A stretch of DNA of 64,000 bases. It comes from Limnanthes douglasii subsp. nivea. Lineage: Eukaryota > Streptophyta > Magnoliopsida > Brassicales > Limnanthaceae. The number at the start of each line of letters is the position of its first letter. The stretch's first letter is position 1. The stretch lies in the NCBI GenBank assembly GCA_036936605.1, contig JAUPFV010000003.1, positions 151,436,997 through 151,500,996 of the forward strand. The letters run 5' to 3'. Positions 9,631 to 20,690 of this stretch are shown here, in pieces. The notes beneath the pieces are model-generated. The model saw only the letters and a program-made list of their open reading frames with translations. It was not told where the DNA came from and did not search any database. The translations under genes and the position numbers were made by a program.

Positions 9631-12604
9631 CTAAGGATGAGCTTCCTTAGATAGTCCAGCCTCATCTGGTTTCTTTTTGGGGTCTTTAGGTTCCTCGGTG
9701 GGGCTCTCCCCGGTCCCTTCATCTTCATTGGTGGTATCATCCCAACCACTGGAATAGCAGTTCTTATCACCATCGGCCATATTATGGTGAGGAAGGTCTT
9801 CGTATTCCACAAATCGCCGTAGATCTCCTAGTGTCCTCTTTGGAAATTTTTCATGAAAGAGCAAGACCATGTCTGATTTGACTTCAGCATACCTTTCCTC
9901 TTGGAAGTCTATCACCTTGTTGGTGTATGCGTCAATCCTGGCTTGGATTGTCTTCTCTTGCTCCTTTAACAAGTCATTTGTTTCTTGGTTAGCCTTAGAT
10001 ACAGCATCTTCGAGCGAAATTTTGTCACTAGTTAGGGTCTGAATGACGTTGTCTTTGGCCTTCACCTCCTTTTTTGAAGTATAAAGATTATTCTCCAATT
10101 CAGAATACTTGGATTGGAGTTTTTTGATAACCCTCTCTGAAGTGGCCAGCTTGGTGGCCAAATCCTCTTCCCCCTTCTTCAACTCCTTGTTCTCTCTCTT
10201 TAATGCCTCAACATTCTGGTTGGCAGTAAGGCGGTCATTAGACAAACTCTCTTTATCTGAGTTGAGTGTGTTGATGAGGGATGATTGGTTTCGCATTTGC
10301 TTCTCCAAGTTGAGCACCGATTGAATATTTCTCAACAAGGAGTGGGTCACCATGTCCTTCTCTCCTGAAACAGAAAAATATTTACCATTGAAAGTGACAA
10401 TGTTCGAAGAGCTTGGGGAAGGGCCAGCAAAGTCGTCCTTCTCAAGGTCTCCAAAGTAAAGGCCAATCCCTTGAAGGCCACTGATGTCTACTCCATCAAT
10501 GTTCATGTCCCCTCCGTCGCCCTCTCCGGTATGAAAGTCACTTGGGATTTGCTCTGCTTGAGTTGGGTCTGTTGGGTCGACCGGAGAAAGAGACTCCGGA
10601 GGCCAGAGAGCAACTTAATCTCCCTTGGAGGTTTTCTTCTTCTTAGCTTCCCTATCTCCACCTTCTGCTCCCCGTTTTTGGTCTTTCTTTGGAGCTTTTG
10701 GGGGTTTTGGAAGTCCAACTGCCTCTTTGGTACTCTCATTTTCCACCACTTGAAGTAGAGAAGCATCAATCCCTCCCTGTTCCTACACCTCCTGATTTAC
10801 TGGAACAGTCTCCTCAACAACACGTTGGTTGACCTCAGCTACATCTACCTTTTTCTTGCCTTTCTTGCCCTTCATTTTACTTGGGGCTTTAGCTCTGCCC
10901 GGCAAGGCTAGCTTCCCATCCTTTGCATCTGTCCTCTATAGAATGACACCCGGAGGGGCGGTGTGGTTAATTCCTCCAAGACAAGTCTCTCCGGCCGGTT
11001 GTGTTCCAGAGATGGGATCTCACCAAGATTCCACCAGTAAAATAATTGTGGAAGCGATTTCCCCATTTTTCAGCAGCCCAAGCATTCAGCTTGGCACAAT
11101 TAGTCTGCCCCTCCTCTAAGTAGTCGGTGAACTCCTTCAGCAGCACTACCAAAAGAAGAAAAATAATATTTAAGTAAACATACTTTTTAAGAAAAGAAAA
11201 ACAAACATGATGAAATATTAACTTGTGCTTTTCCATCTGCTCGTAAGCATACTTGGGTTGTCACCAACCTTAATCTTCCTCCCATTCTCCAAAACACCAC
11301 TGATGAACAAGAATTGGGTCTTCCAATTCTTCTTCGATTCAAGCAGGTCATCCACCACTTTGTAATTGTCACCCATGTTAAAATGATAGAAGGGGATGAT
11401 GTGGTTCTTGCAAAGGCTGGCCGCAGCAGCAAACTGCTTTATCGGAAGCGGTATTCCGGAGAGCCTGTAGGCCATGATCCAGGCCATGAGTGTGTACCAA
11501 GCGTTGGGGCTCAGTTGGCTTGGGCAGAGCTTTATCAGATGAAAATATCTGACGATCTCTGGGTCCAAAGGAAATCTAAGCCCCTAGTTGAACAACTCTA
11601 TGTAGAAGACTATCTCACTTAGCTTGCAGTCCATTGACGTCTCTGGATCGACCGTTATCCTTACTTTAACAGATTCTGGGATCCCCCACTTCGTCCGGAT
11701 CCGGCCAAATTCAGCAGTATGAATGAATGCATAGTTAATATTCTGCATGGCTAACAGATACTTCACACTCACCTTGTGGAAGCAAGGTCCCACTCTACCT
11801 TCAAGGCACTCCGGCAGGTCCGAATGTTTTAAACACAGCTTTTCTTTACCCTTGTTTTTCTTAACAATGGCAGCCTCCCCCGTATGCCCGGAGACGTCAG
11901 TCTTAAAAGGAGCTTCTTCAACACTGTCCTCCATAACATCTTCCATCACCATGGAAGGGTTGTCAGTTGTATTTGGTGGAGAAGTGCTGGTAGTCGGCTC
12001 AGTGAGCTGTCCGGATGGTTGAGCATCGCTTTCCCTTTGTGGTCTGGTGTCCGGCTGGGGCTCAGATCCGGAGGGTTCATTTCGAAGGCTTGTTCCGATA
12101 GCCTCCAGACCAGACGACTTGTCCTTAGAAGCTTTGATGGGTGTCTCTAACCCTGCAGCTTTGTCATTGGCCCCAGACTTAAAGGGCCCTGAATTCGAAG
12201 ATCTAGACTGTGGAGCAATAGCCTGGCCTTTTACTAAGCGGCCTCTTCGTCGAAACGTTAGCTTTTCCAGAGGAGTTATCAGCGTCCAGTCCCATGGCTA
12301 TGAATAGAGAGGGTCTCTTTGTGCTTGTAACATCCTTTTCCCGTTCGACAGTAGGCTGCGACTCCTGAATCGATGAGCCTGAGACGATTGGTGAAAGACT
12401 AGGTTGAAATAACCTTCTAGGTTTGGAGCTTCTGGCAGAAGATGAACCTCGATTAGGCTCTGCACTTGGTGTTTCAGACTTGTTGATTAGAGAAACTGGA
12501 AGGCGTGCAGCAATGCACCTTTCTCGTTTGACTCTTTGTGCTTTCTCTAGCTCCGAAAGATTAAGCCACCCACCTTTTACAAGTGCGTTTCTTGTTGTAA
12601 ACAT
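9631..12604 (-). pseudogene. Element A antisense ORF (aORF): Transposase_28-like domain plus coiled coil, with one intron
   Basis: Gene on the strand opposite to gag-pol, between integrase and the 3' LTR. The start ATG is at 12604-12602 (MFTTRNALVKGGWLN, conserved in B). In order: a low-complexity Ser/Pro-rich region to about 11950; a block with RFPLDPEIVRYF..LCPSQLSPNAW..FYHFNMG (about 11600-11400) that resembles the putative gypsy-type transposon domain (Transposase_28) known from Tat aORFs; an intron (11146-11222); AKLNAWAAEKWGN..RSHLWNTTGR; a Lys-rich linker; and a long coiled coil (about 10350-9900) ending in an acidic tail, stop 9631-9633. Breaks: a frameshift near 12200, a stop at 11584-11586, and further shifts at 10960-10500. 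Function unknown. Confidence 0.82.
11146..11222 (-). other. Spliceosomal intron in element A aORF (77 bp)
   Basis: Minus strand: donor GTTAAT (from 11222), acceptor TTTTGGTAG (to 11146), AT-rich between. Splicing joins ..RWKST to ..LLKEFTDYLEEG in frame, which is exactly where element B splices ..RWKIT to ..LPKEFVGHLEEG. Without removal the frame hits a stop two codons into the intron. Confidence 0.75.
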
Positions 12605-13023
12605 AAACTTACACCAAAGAGGTTTTTTTAAAAGAGAGATGAAAGCTTTGAAGAATAGGAGTGAAAAAGTGATGAAGATGGTAAAACAGTGAAAATTAGT
12701 TGATTTATTCTAAAGAAACAAAAGATACCCAGAAACCTAGGAGAATACAAAAAGATGAGAGTAATGATTAAAGACGGCGCTGACGTCACAAGCATTAATT
12801 AAAGAGGTTACTTTTTGGGATTAGTGGGAGCGTCGTTCAAGGAGGAAAACGGCTGGAGAAGCAAATCAGAAGGAGACACGTGTCCCACGATCCATGGCAA
12901 AACCGTTAAACTTCTTAAGCGTTTTTCAGTCCGGATAAGTCCTTTACTGAATTCTAGATCCGTCCGGAAAATATCACAAGTGCCCAAGGGCCATTTTTTA
13001 GGTCTTGCCAAAGGCCTTCGAAC

Positions 13024-13044
13024 AAAACCTAAAAAATGGGCTAC
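13024..13044 (+). other. Element A polypurine tract
   Basis: AAAACCTAAAAAATGGGCTAC directly precedes the 3' LTR start TGATGAGTCC. B has the matching GGCCTAAAAAAAGGGCTAC. It is the expected plus-strand primer site, somewhat interrupted. Confidence 0.6.
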
Positions 13045-13387
13045 TGATGAGTCCAGATATTTTCACCACTCACTGTAGAAACCGAACAGGGGAAATTCGG
13101 ACAAAAGTATTAAAATCTAATCACCTTTTGACTAAGCTAATTGCTAATCTGCTTAACAAACTAATGGGTTTTTGAACTCGACCTGTTTCATAAGTTTGAC
13201 CCGAAAGCCCACGTGGCCCATAATTAAGGGTATAAATACCTAACTACTTTCATCAATGAGGGTAATGAACATTTAATACAACCAGACAGCTCAAATCTCT
13301 CACTACAAAACACCCAAACATTAAATACCTTCGAAACACTATAAAACACCTGACAAAATTACCCCCAATAAAAAATAATCCACACTA
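13045..13387 (+). repeat. Element A 3' LTR
   Basis: 343 bp, TGATGAGTCC to CACACTA. It aligns with the 5' LTR over its whole length except for the 20-bp indel. It is followed at once by the duplicated GTTTT and then by element C sequence. Confidence 0.92.
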
Positions 13388-13440
13388 GTTTTAAATTGTG
13401 AAATTCAGGCACCGTCGTACTCCCAATGTGATCGTCAATT
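13388..13440 (-). mobile_element. Element C, 5' leader and primer-binding site (right part)
   Basis: Continuation of C beyond element A. On the minus strand it holds the primer-binding-site region (13440 to about 13422, ATTGACGATCACA) and then GGTGCCTGAATTT, the same leader motif that follows the PBS in A (3378) and B (19079). It stops at the duplicated GTTTT (13388-13392). Joining this end to 2983 gives a leader collinear with that of B, which supports the split-element model. Confidence 0.85.
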
Positions 13441-13807
13441 TGATGTAGTTTATTTCTGTCTGGGGATAATTTTGTAAAGTGTTTTGGATGTTTTGTGGAA
13501 TTTAATGTTTAAAGTAGTAAGTAGTGAGATAATTAAGTTATGTGCTAGTAATAAATTCTGATTACCCTTATTAATGAAATTGGTTGGCGTATTTATACTT
13601 AATTACTAACCTATGGGTCTATTAGGTCAAATAGTGAAGTTAGGTCAAGTTTAAGGACCAATTAGTAATCTAGTATGAAGTGACCAGCAACTAGCTTAGT
13701 CAGTTTTTATTACTTTTGTCGTGTTCGGTTTTTATGATAGTGGTTATGGTCCGAACTACCCATCGGATTAAGTCAAGACATATCAGCTGAAATATCTGAT
13801 CTCATAA
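13441..13807 (-). repeat. Element C 5' LTR (minus strand)
   Basis: About 367 bp. Read on the minus strand it aligns throughout with the LTRs of A and B: a TTATGAGATC start (13807), a core with GTCAAAAGG/CTAAGC-like stretches, the TATA region near 13598 (plus strand TTTATACTT), and an end next to the PBS at 13441. It is clearly more diverged from the A LTRs than these are from each other. The partner LTR would lie left of the window, so no target duplication for C itself can be checked. Confidence 0.85.
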
Positions 13808-15819
13808 AAAACATTCTCTTATTTTTGTTTTTAATTTTTTAATTTTTTAGTTTGGGTATACTTATTTTTTCCATAATTTTTTTTCCTGTTTTGCTCATCC
13901 AAATTTTTGAAAAGAAATTCAAAACATTCTTTTATAATATTATCCTTAATTTAACTTTAAATTTATGTTTTGATGTCATTCACTTAAATAATTTTATTTC
14001 GTCCACAATTCAATTGAAACATACATTGAGATACACAACTTTACTTCACATTATTTTCCTAAACAATAACATTTGGAACCGTAAATATAAAAAATCAAAA
14101 CAAACCAACAATAGAAAAGACACAAATTGTAAATATGAAGATATTAATTCTATTTATTTTTTTCTCTAATTCACATATCTAAATTTGTGGACTCGAAAAA
14201 AGATTGAGTTAAAAAACAACGAACCTTCAATTTTGTCAATGAATTTAAACCCGAAAATGAAAACCCATGGTTTGAATTTTTTTCAAGAGTGAATATAAGC
14301 GAGAGAGAAAAAATAGATCAGTTAGAGCCGTATGACTTAGAAATTTTAAGTTTAAATAAGGGTATAATTGAATTTTCTTTTATGAAAGAAATAACAAAAC
14401 AAAATACATGGCTATAATATGTAGGAAATTAAAAAATCGACGTAGGAAATAATATTTCCCTTTTAGTTATTATTAGATACATAATGTCTCTCACTTCTCA
14501 CACTAAACCCGTTCACATTCCTTTTTTACGATTTTTTTAGGTTACATCTTATTAATCCTTACAAAAAATATTATATTTTCAACATGTGTAAGGTAATGTT
14601 TTAAGAAATTTCGTTTTTATTCAAGATTTTCTTTAATGTTCATGTCAGAAAGAACAATAATAGAGTTATGTTAGATTTTAGATTGTTATATAATCCAAAA
14701 ATAAAAAAAAAAAATTATTAAATATTGAGGAACTCATATTACTAAAATAATATGTATTATATTAACTAATATCTAATATTAAATGTTCATAAAGTAGAAA
14801 TGAATAAGAAGAAGGGTTGGATGAGTATTTTGTGTATTCCAAATGTACTTATGATGTGGCACCGGGTGGACTCCTAGTCAGTGTCTATCATCTGCCGAGA
14901 ATATAACGTGTATTCCAGAAGCATGTATAAAAGTATATGCTCCAAGGAGTAATCCCAGAATGTCAACTGTTTTATGTTTTTGGAAAAATTCGATGTATGA
15001 ATCCGTAAGGGATGTTTCAGAAACATAATCAAAACCTTTAAAACTCTCCAAAAGATATTATACATAAATTAGAACTAGAAAAAAATGTAGAAATTTTGGA
15101 TGATAATTTCCTTATTGGATGTTTCTTTTAAGTGATGGTAACTATTAATTTTAGGTGTTAATTTTTTTTCTTTACCTTTCTAAATTTAATTTTTAAGGTT
15201 ATTTTTCATTTCATATCTCCAAGTTGAGATTTTATTTTTTGGGGTTCTGATTGACTTTTAATTATGATTTTTTGCTTTTGCAGTGATTTAAGATTTAAGA
15301 AAATGAAGAATAAAGATTAGCTTCTCGAGAACAAATTTTTTAATAGGGATGAAGAGATAAGTATGGAAATTTATTTTGGTGCTAATAAACAAATTGGAAC
15401 GATATATAATTTGTTTTTTTTTGAAATCCTTGCTTCTAAATTATAAGTTTATTTTTCTTCAATGGAATTTGAAAACACTGTTATTGTTTCCGGATACTAA
15501 TATTTATTTATTTACCTTATTTTATGAGTTATGACTCTTTGTTGTTATTAGTGGTAATTAAGTTTTTTAATTTTTTAAGATCTTATTGAAAAATAATTGA
15601 AATAAATGCTATCATGTTTTTCTTGGTTTAGTTTTACGTTTTTTTTTCATGTTCAGATTTTTAAGATAATATAATTGACATAACTGTTTTTTTAAAATGT
15701 ATTTGTTTCTGATGGAGCAACCCATCCGCTATTGGAGAACGAAAATAGATTATTCTTTCAAAGTGAAGACTTAAGTGTATTCATATATTGTATTTAATAT
15801 TTAATATTGTGTATTTTTT
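13808..15819. other. AT-rich spacer without recognisable genes
   Basis: About 2 kb between element C and the first TRIM. It has long A/T runs (for example near 14700) and only short chance ORFs. I see no RNA gene or protein similarity here. It may hold very old element remains. Confidence 0.5.
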
Positions 15820-16021
15820 TATAAGACTCTAAACTCGATCTCTCACTTGATTTGCTATCCCACATTGCTTAGACTGAACATAATATATAATATACAAGTG
15901 AATGAAACATCTCAACTAGTATGAGACCTTTTTGGAACCATCTAAAAAGAGTGAGATTGAAGTTTATTAAGTTTGTTTTCATTTGTTTTATCATTGAAAA
16001 TACACATCTTTATTTTTAACA
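15820..16021 (+). repeat. TRIM 1 left LTR
   Basis: About 202 bp ending in TTTTTAACA right before the PBS. It contains CATCTCAACTAGTATGAG (about 15908-15925), repeated in the right LTR at about 31449-31466, and TTAAGTTTGTTTTCATTTG, repeated at about 31514. The left boundary is uncertain because the TG terminus is not preserved. Confidence 0.8.
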
Positions 16022-16034
16022 TGGTATCAGAGCC
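16022..16034 (+). other. TRIM 1 primer-binding site
   Basis: TGGTATCAGAGCC, complementary to the 3' end of the plant initiator-Met tRNA, directly after the LTR. Confidence 0.85.
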
Positions 16035-16161
16035 AAAAGTTCTTAGCGATGTGATTAACAAGCGATCATGCCCGTCATGGGAAATGTCATGCCAATTACA
16101 CATAACTATGGAAAATATAATACCCAACATATCAGGATCACGTTTAAGGGGGAATATTAGA

Positions 16162-16418
16162 GAATAAACTTGATCCTTCACTTGTATGCATGGTAATTCG
16201 GTTCTTCGGTTTAGTTCGTTTTAGTTAGTTCGGCTCTCGATCTTTTGATTTTCGGAAACTGGTACCCATTATAGAACCGATTAAAATTCGGTTAAATTCG
16301 GTTCTTTATGGGTATTTGATTTGAGAATAGAGTATAAACTTGATCTTTTATTCGTAGGCATTTGCATTCGGTTCTTCGGTTCGGTTCATTTCGGTTCCTT
16401 ATGGATATTTGATTTGAA
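16162..16418 (+). repeat. Tandem duplication across the TRIM/hAT junction
   Basis: Two units, 16162-16324 and about 16325-16418. Each starts with TRIM LTR sequence (..ATAAACTTGATC..), passes into the hAT end (TATGCATGGT.. at 16185; TAGGCATTTGC.. at 16355) and ends GGTATTTGATTTGA or GATATTTGATTTGA. The second unit lacks about 70 bp. Because it contains both LTR and hAT end, it arose after the hAT inserted. Confidence 0.7.
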
Positions 16419-16559
16419 AACCGAAAAGAACCATGAAAATCGATTTCACAATGGATTCGGTTCCGTTCCGGTTTGGTTCCATTTGAGTTCGGTTCCAATT
16501 GGTTATTTGGTAACCAACTGGTTACTTTGGACCGAATCAATCCTATATGGAACCGAATT

Positions 16560-17949
16560 ACCCGAATTAAAAAAAAAACATAATTATTGTAAAAAAAAAA
16601 GAATTTCAGCCACCAAACCAAGAGTTACATATTTTACAAAAACAAGCCTACATTTCAACAAAACAGAACAGTTACAAATTTCAACAAAGTTATACATTTC
16701 AAAATTTCAACAAAAAATGTACAAGAGTTCAGCTTCAGTTCACCAACATAATATTTCGACTTCAATCAACCAAAATGTGCTTATATCTTTAGGCTTTAGT
16801 TCACTTGCATAAATAAAACTAGTTCTTGAGCTTAAATAAATGAAAATCCTTGTTATATATTCACGCATCCATGTATATAATATACATATGCTATCACAAA
16901 TTGTGTTGAGTCTTGGTCCTTACTCGAACACAAGTAATAGTATCTACAGGTCAATCAATTGGGTGACCTGCTCATTTTATCAATTAGATGGCTCAAGAGC
17001 TGGGAAATGAGTTGGAAACTTAGGATCAAACCATCCACTATTCTTTGTAGTCGGAGTATCATCATGTATTTATTCCATGGCCTTATTCAAATGTCCTTGT
17101 ATTTCTTACAAGTTACAAATTTTAACTTTAAAGTAAAATAAAATTGGGTGGCATGCTATAATTGCTTAAGGAACAACTCAATTATATATAAAGTAGGACC
17201 AGATTTCCATAGTAATGATCACAAGTAATAGTCTATGCTAGAGTTTCTTGCTTTATACTATAAAGCCAATCTACCCTTAAAGATAACACTCGTATGATTT
17301 TTACGCGCTCCGAAAGAAATAAGAAAAGAAAAACAGCAGACAATCATGTGTGTACCATCGACCACACCAAGAATTTATGTTTATGTTAATTTTTTATCAT
17401 AAAACAAGAGAACCAAACAAGAGCAGACAGGCATGGATGCACTCTTATAAATAAAAACAACTCTAATAAACAAACTGCATCTTAAAAAATCATATATATA
17501 TATATATATATATGCATATTTGTCGTCCAATCGTTATAATTATGACTTGTTTTTTTAAAGAAATCATATTCAGTATTATCGTCAAAGGTAGACAGAGTAT
17601 TATACAATTGTAGTTTGGCTAGGAATGGAAAAAAAAGTAGATACATATGTTTGGCCTTTCGAAGTCGAAGTCTTACCTGATGCACTAACGAAGCCATAAA
17701 ACGGAAGACAAAAAACTTGCTTAACTACTTAAAAAAGCATTGGTAAACTCTGAAAAGATAAAAATAAATAAAGTTAAGGACTTAAGAAGTTAAAGTATAG
17801 AATTATAATCTAGGATACAATCAGAAATTAAATACTAATCTACATTTTTTAAGTTGATATAGTAGTATAATTTTTTAGAGGATTTCTAGAGTAGTTATAT
17901 GTGTATATCCACCTTTATCACTTAACTTTAAAGAATTTTTCACCTACGG
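16560..17949. other. hAT 3' region without recognisable coding sequence
   Basis: Lies between the subterminal repeats and the C-terminal end of the split transposase. It includes a stretch rich in ATTTCAACAAA-type motifs (16640-16720) and a (TA) run at 17491-17512. No ORF with recognisable similarity is present. Confidence 0.5.
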
Positions 17950-18682
17950 ATCATTACACATGAGATATTATATCATGTAATGAGTTATACGACTTATATA
18001 CGGGTCAAGAACACGTCAATCGTGCTGAAGGTTAATTCTGAAGCAACATATGAATTTTGCATAACAAATAAATCTTTAGCAATTTCATATATAATAGGGT
18101 ACTTCTTAGCATTAAGCTTCCACCATGACTAGATTTCATACTCTGTTCCAAGTACCAGATTTGGATTTTCTACAATTTATTTCAAATAAAGCTCCAACTC
18201 ATTTGTTGATTCTTGGAGCCCTTTCTGGGTAACTAACTTCCTGTAGCCATTATTTCATACCCATTAGTATCATCTTCCAATTGGTTCTTGTCCACTCCAA
18301 TATGATATTTTCCACTACTTGATTCAAGTACGAAATATGAATCTAAAAAACCACTACTTGCCCTCGATATTCTAAAATCCATAAGAGTATTCCTAAAACA
18401 GTCGTTTCATTACTTGTTCACCGAGTGATCAATCTTAATTGACTCTCGACTACCCTTTTCAAAAATTCACTCATAGAATAAAGTAGCAAAACACATCTTG
18501 TTTGTCGAGTTTAATACACTTGAAATAATAACAAGTCTGTTAATCTCTTTTACTCCTTAATATTTGTCAAACTTTACTCTGAGAGCTTCAGCCTTTTGTC
18601 TCATGTCTTAATCAAGATCTTTAAAAAGGGAAATAAGGTTTCTATCAATTGTGACAATCTTAGAGTAACACTAAGATGAATT
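17950..18682 (-). pseudogene. hAT transposase, C-terminal part
   Basis: Minus-strand reading in changing frames gives TIVTIDRNLISLFKD-like sequence next to element B (about 18665-18600). Next come MRQKAEALRVKFDKY, a stretch ending in NGYEIMA (about 18265), and then the hAT dimerisation region: SWWKLNAKKYPI (about 18135-18100) followed by EIAKDLFVMQNSYVASELTFST (to about 18030). WWK..KYP and the VAS-E-FS block are hallmarks of the hAT C-terminal domain. Many stops are present. The N-terminal piece lies 10 kb away, beyond element B. Confidence 0.8.
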
Positions 18683-19050
18683 TTATGAGTTCAGAAACTT
18701 CAGACACAGCCCACTACATAATCCAGATAAGGGTAATTCGAACAATCACACACCACTAAAAAATCCGGACAGGTCAAAAGTAAAATACCTTTTGACTAAG
18801 CTATTTGTTAATCTACTTAAAATGTTAATGGGTCCTTAAACTTGACCTGGTTTCATAACTTGACCTGTAAGCCCATGAGTCATTAATTAAGAGTATAAAT
18901 ACCCCAACCACTCTCATTAATGAGGGTGATCAACATTTAATACAGGCAGACTGCTCAGTTATCTCACTACTCTTTACACTAAACACTAAATACTTTAAAC
19001 TACGCAAAACACTTTACCATACTACCCCTAGCCTAAAATAAACCAAACTA
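18683..19050 (+). repeat. Element B 5' LTR
   Basis: 368 bp, TTATGAGTTC to CAAACTA. The TATA box TATAAATA is at 18894-18901. It is related to the A LTR in the middle and 3' parts (CTTTTGACTAAGCTA, ATTAAGAGTATAAATACC) but differs in the first 90 bp. Confidence 0.92.
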
Positions 19051-19052
19051 AA

Positions 19053-19068
19053 TTGGCAACCACAGTAG
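19053..19068 (+). other. Element B primer-binding site
   Basis: TTGGCAACCACAGTAG, two bases after the LTR end, equivalent to TTGGCGACCACAGTTG in A. The GGTGCCTGAATTT leader motif follows at 19079. Confidence 0.68.
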
Positions 19069-19123
19069 GAGCACGAGGGTGCCTGAATTTTACAGTCAAA
19101 ACCATTAAAAAGAGTAAGTTCGA

Positions 19124-20690
19124 ATGGATCTGAATGAGTAGGAAACTCCACCACATGTGGTGGAAACGATTGGGGAAAACAAGGAATACACCATTAAAGA
19201 GCGAGACAAGTTGAAATCAGAAATAGAGGCGATAAGGACCATAAAACAAGCAAAAAAGGATATAAGGGAGAAGTCAGGAGCGTCAGCTATTTATCACACT
19301 GACAACCTTAAGGAGAATGATCCATCAATAAAGACTCATCTGAGTTTGAAAAAGACCCATGTTAGCTTTAAGAAAACTCATCGGTCTAAGCCTTTTGAAA
19401 GTTTAGATTATGAGTCCTTCAGCAGCTCTTCGAACGAGGCTGAGCTTGAGGAGTCTTTGTTATCAAGTAATGATAAAGGGAGGACCAGGAAAAAAATGAA
19501 ACTAATTAAAAAATATTCAAGAAAGAGGGATAGGCATGTGAGGCTTAAAAGGCATCTGGGCCAATGGTCATCTCACAGCCACAGGCATGCTAATTAGTTC
19601 CTGATAGATCGTTTTGCTTTTCAGACCGAACCATGTATTTTCGTAACATCTAATGAAGACATAGTCTTCAGTCGTAATAAGAATTGGAGGCATTCGCCTT
19701 TGTCTGCCAAAATACTGTCCGAAAACCTACCCAAAAGGTTTGACAGCTCTAAAATGGAGAAGTATGATGGAAGTAAGGATCCGGATAACCATCTGAAGTA
19801 ATTCAAGAACTTCATAGTGAATTTTGATAATGATGACAAACTTTTGTGCAGAGCTTTCTCCCAAACTTTTACGGGAAGCTCTCTTAAGTGGTATAATAGC
19901 TTACCATAGGGGTGTATCAGAAACTTTGATATATTTTGGGTTGCCTTCCGAAGGCAATTTGTTGGAAGAAAAAGGTGAAGGGAAATGAAGATACCATTAT
20001 CCATTGTGAGAACCAAACGAGTCCTTAAAGGACTACATAAGTCGGTTCATGAACACAAAAAACGGATTAGCAGTTTGCTTCAAACAGGTGGCAATTGCTC
20101 TTCTGAGACAAGGGTTGAACCATGGGAATCTGGTTGATTCGATGACCAGGAAGAAAGCCATGACTTGGGGTGGCTTATTGAATCAGTTGGGAAAACAAAT
20201 TAATATGGATGAAACCAAGAAAACCAGGGTGCGTCATCAAGTGAGGTCCACCACAGCAGCTCAAAACCAGTCCGAATATAAGGCTAAAGAGACCCGATAA
20301 GGGTCCAACCGGGCTAAACAAACTCAGTCCAACCAAAATCAGTCTCAAAGCTAGCAGTCAAGAAATAAAAGAGGCCCTTGGGTTCAACCATAGTGGTTTG
20401 CGGAGTTGAAAGAGAATGTGGCCACAATATATGGCAAGACCAAGGTAGAAGTCCATTTCCGGAAACCAACAGCACTGCAATCTCCTAGAGAGAGTCGAAA
20501 TACTTGTTTTTGCCAGTATCATAATGATATAGGCCATAATACTCAAGACTGCATAGCATTGAAGCAGGAAGTGTAGAACTTTATTGAAAGGGGCAAGCTG
20601 GGAGCTTATGTCAAAAGAAGAAGTGGAAACAGGCCTGACAATGCTCCTCGGACGGGCCCTACAAACAATGCGTGAACATCTGCTCAAGAA
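19124..20690 (+). pseudogene. Element B gag (degenerate)
   Basis: The equivalent start ATG is at 19124, but a TAG follows at codon 6 (19139). The frame 19157-19597 carries the charged N-terminal segment, a serine cluster (about 19410-19470) and a basic block (KKYSRKRDRHVRLKRH). The capsid core continues in other frames at about 19750-20300, with ..AVCFKQVAIALLRQGLNHGNL in the open frame 20049-20300. The zinc knuckle at about 20511-20560 is C-x2-H-x3-GH-x4-C, the same C-H-H-C pattern as A. At least four stops or shifts are present. Confidence 0.85.

Larger units (their letters stand above)
2988..13387 (+). mobile_element. Ty3/gypsy Tat element A (complete, 10.4 kb, inserted in element C)
   Basis: Complete structure: 5' LTR 2988-3351, PBS from 3354, gag, protease, RT, RNase H, second RNase H, integrase, conserved motif 9135-9190, antisense ORF 9631-12604, polypurine tract, and 3' LTR 13045-13387. 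It is flanked by GTTTT at 2983-2987 and 13388-13392, which is the 5-bp duplication expected of a gypsy integrase. The presence of two RNase H domains and an antisense ORF is known for the Tat lineage (Retand, Ogre and Grande-like groups). The two LTRs differ by roughly two dozen substitutions and a 20-bp indel by eye, so the insertion is not recent. Confidence 0.95.
15820..16184 (+). mobile_element. TRIM element 1 (left part; interrupted by hAT)
   Basis: Small non-coding LTR element. LTR1 is about 15820-16021. The primer-binding site TGGTATCAGAGCC (16022-16034) matches the initiator-Met tRNA type used by copia elements and TRIMs. The internal region is about 120 bp, a purine tract AAGGGGGAA lies at 16146-16154, and LTR2 starts at about 16155. 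LTR2 is cut at 16184 by a hAT transposon and resumes at 31388. Without the insertion the element would be about 530 bp. LTR length and lack of coding capacity fit terminal-repeat retrotransposons in miniature. Confidence 0.82.

Noticed and set aside
10829..12307. Several plus-strand ORFs of 86-102 codons between integrase and 3' LTR of A
   Set aside because: They lie opposite the conserved aORF and are not conserved in B, whereas the minus-strand reading is.
13852..14169. 105-codon ORF in the spacer right of element C
   Set aside because: Composition follows the AT-rich DNA (Phe, Ile, Asn, Lys), with no similarity or conserved context.
16321..16812. 163-codon ORF within the hAT left end
   Set aside because: It runs through GGTTCGGTT-type subterminal repeats; the predicted protein is low-complexity and unlike any transposase.
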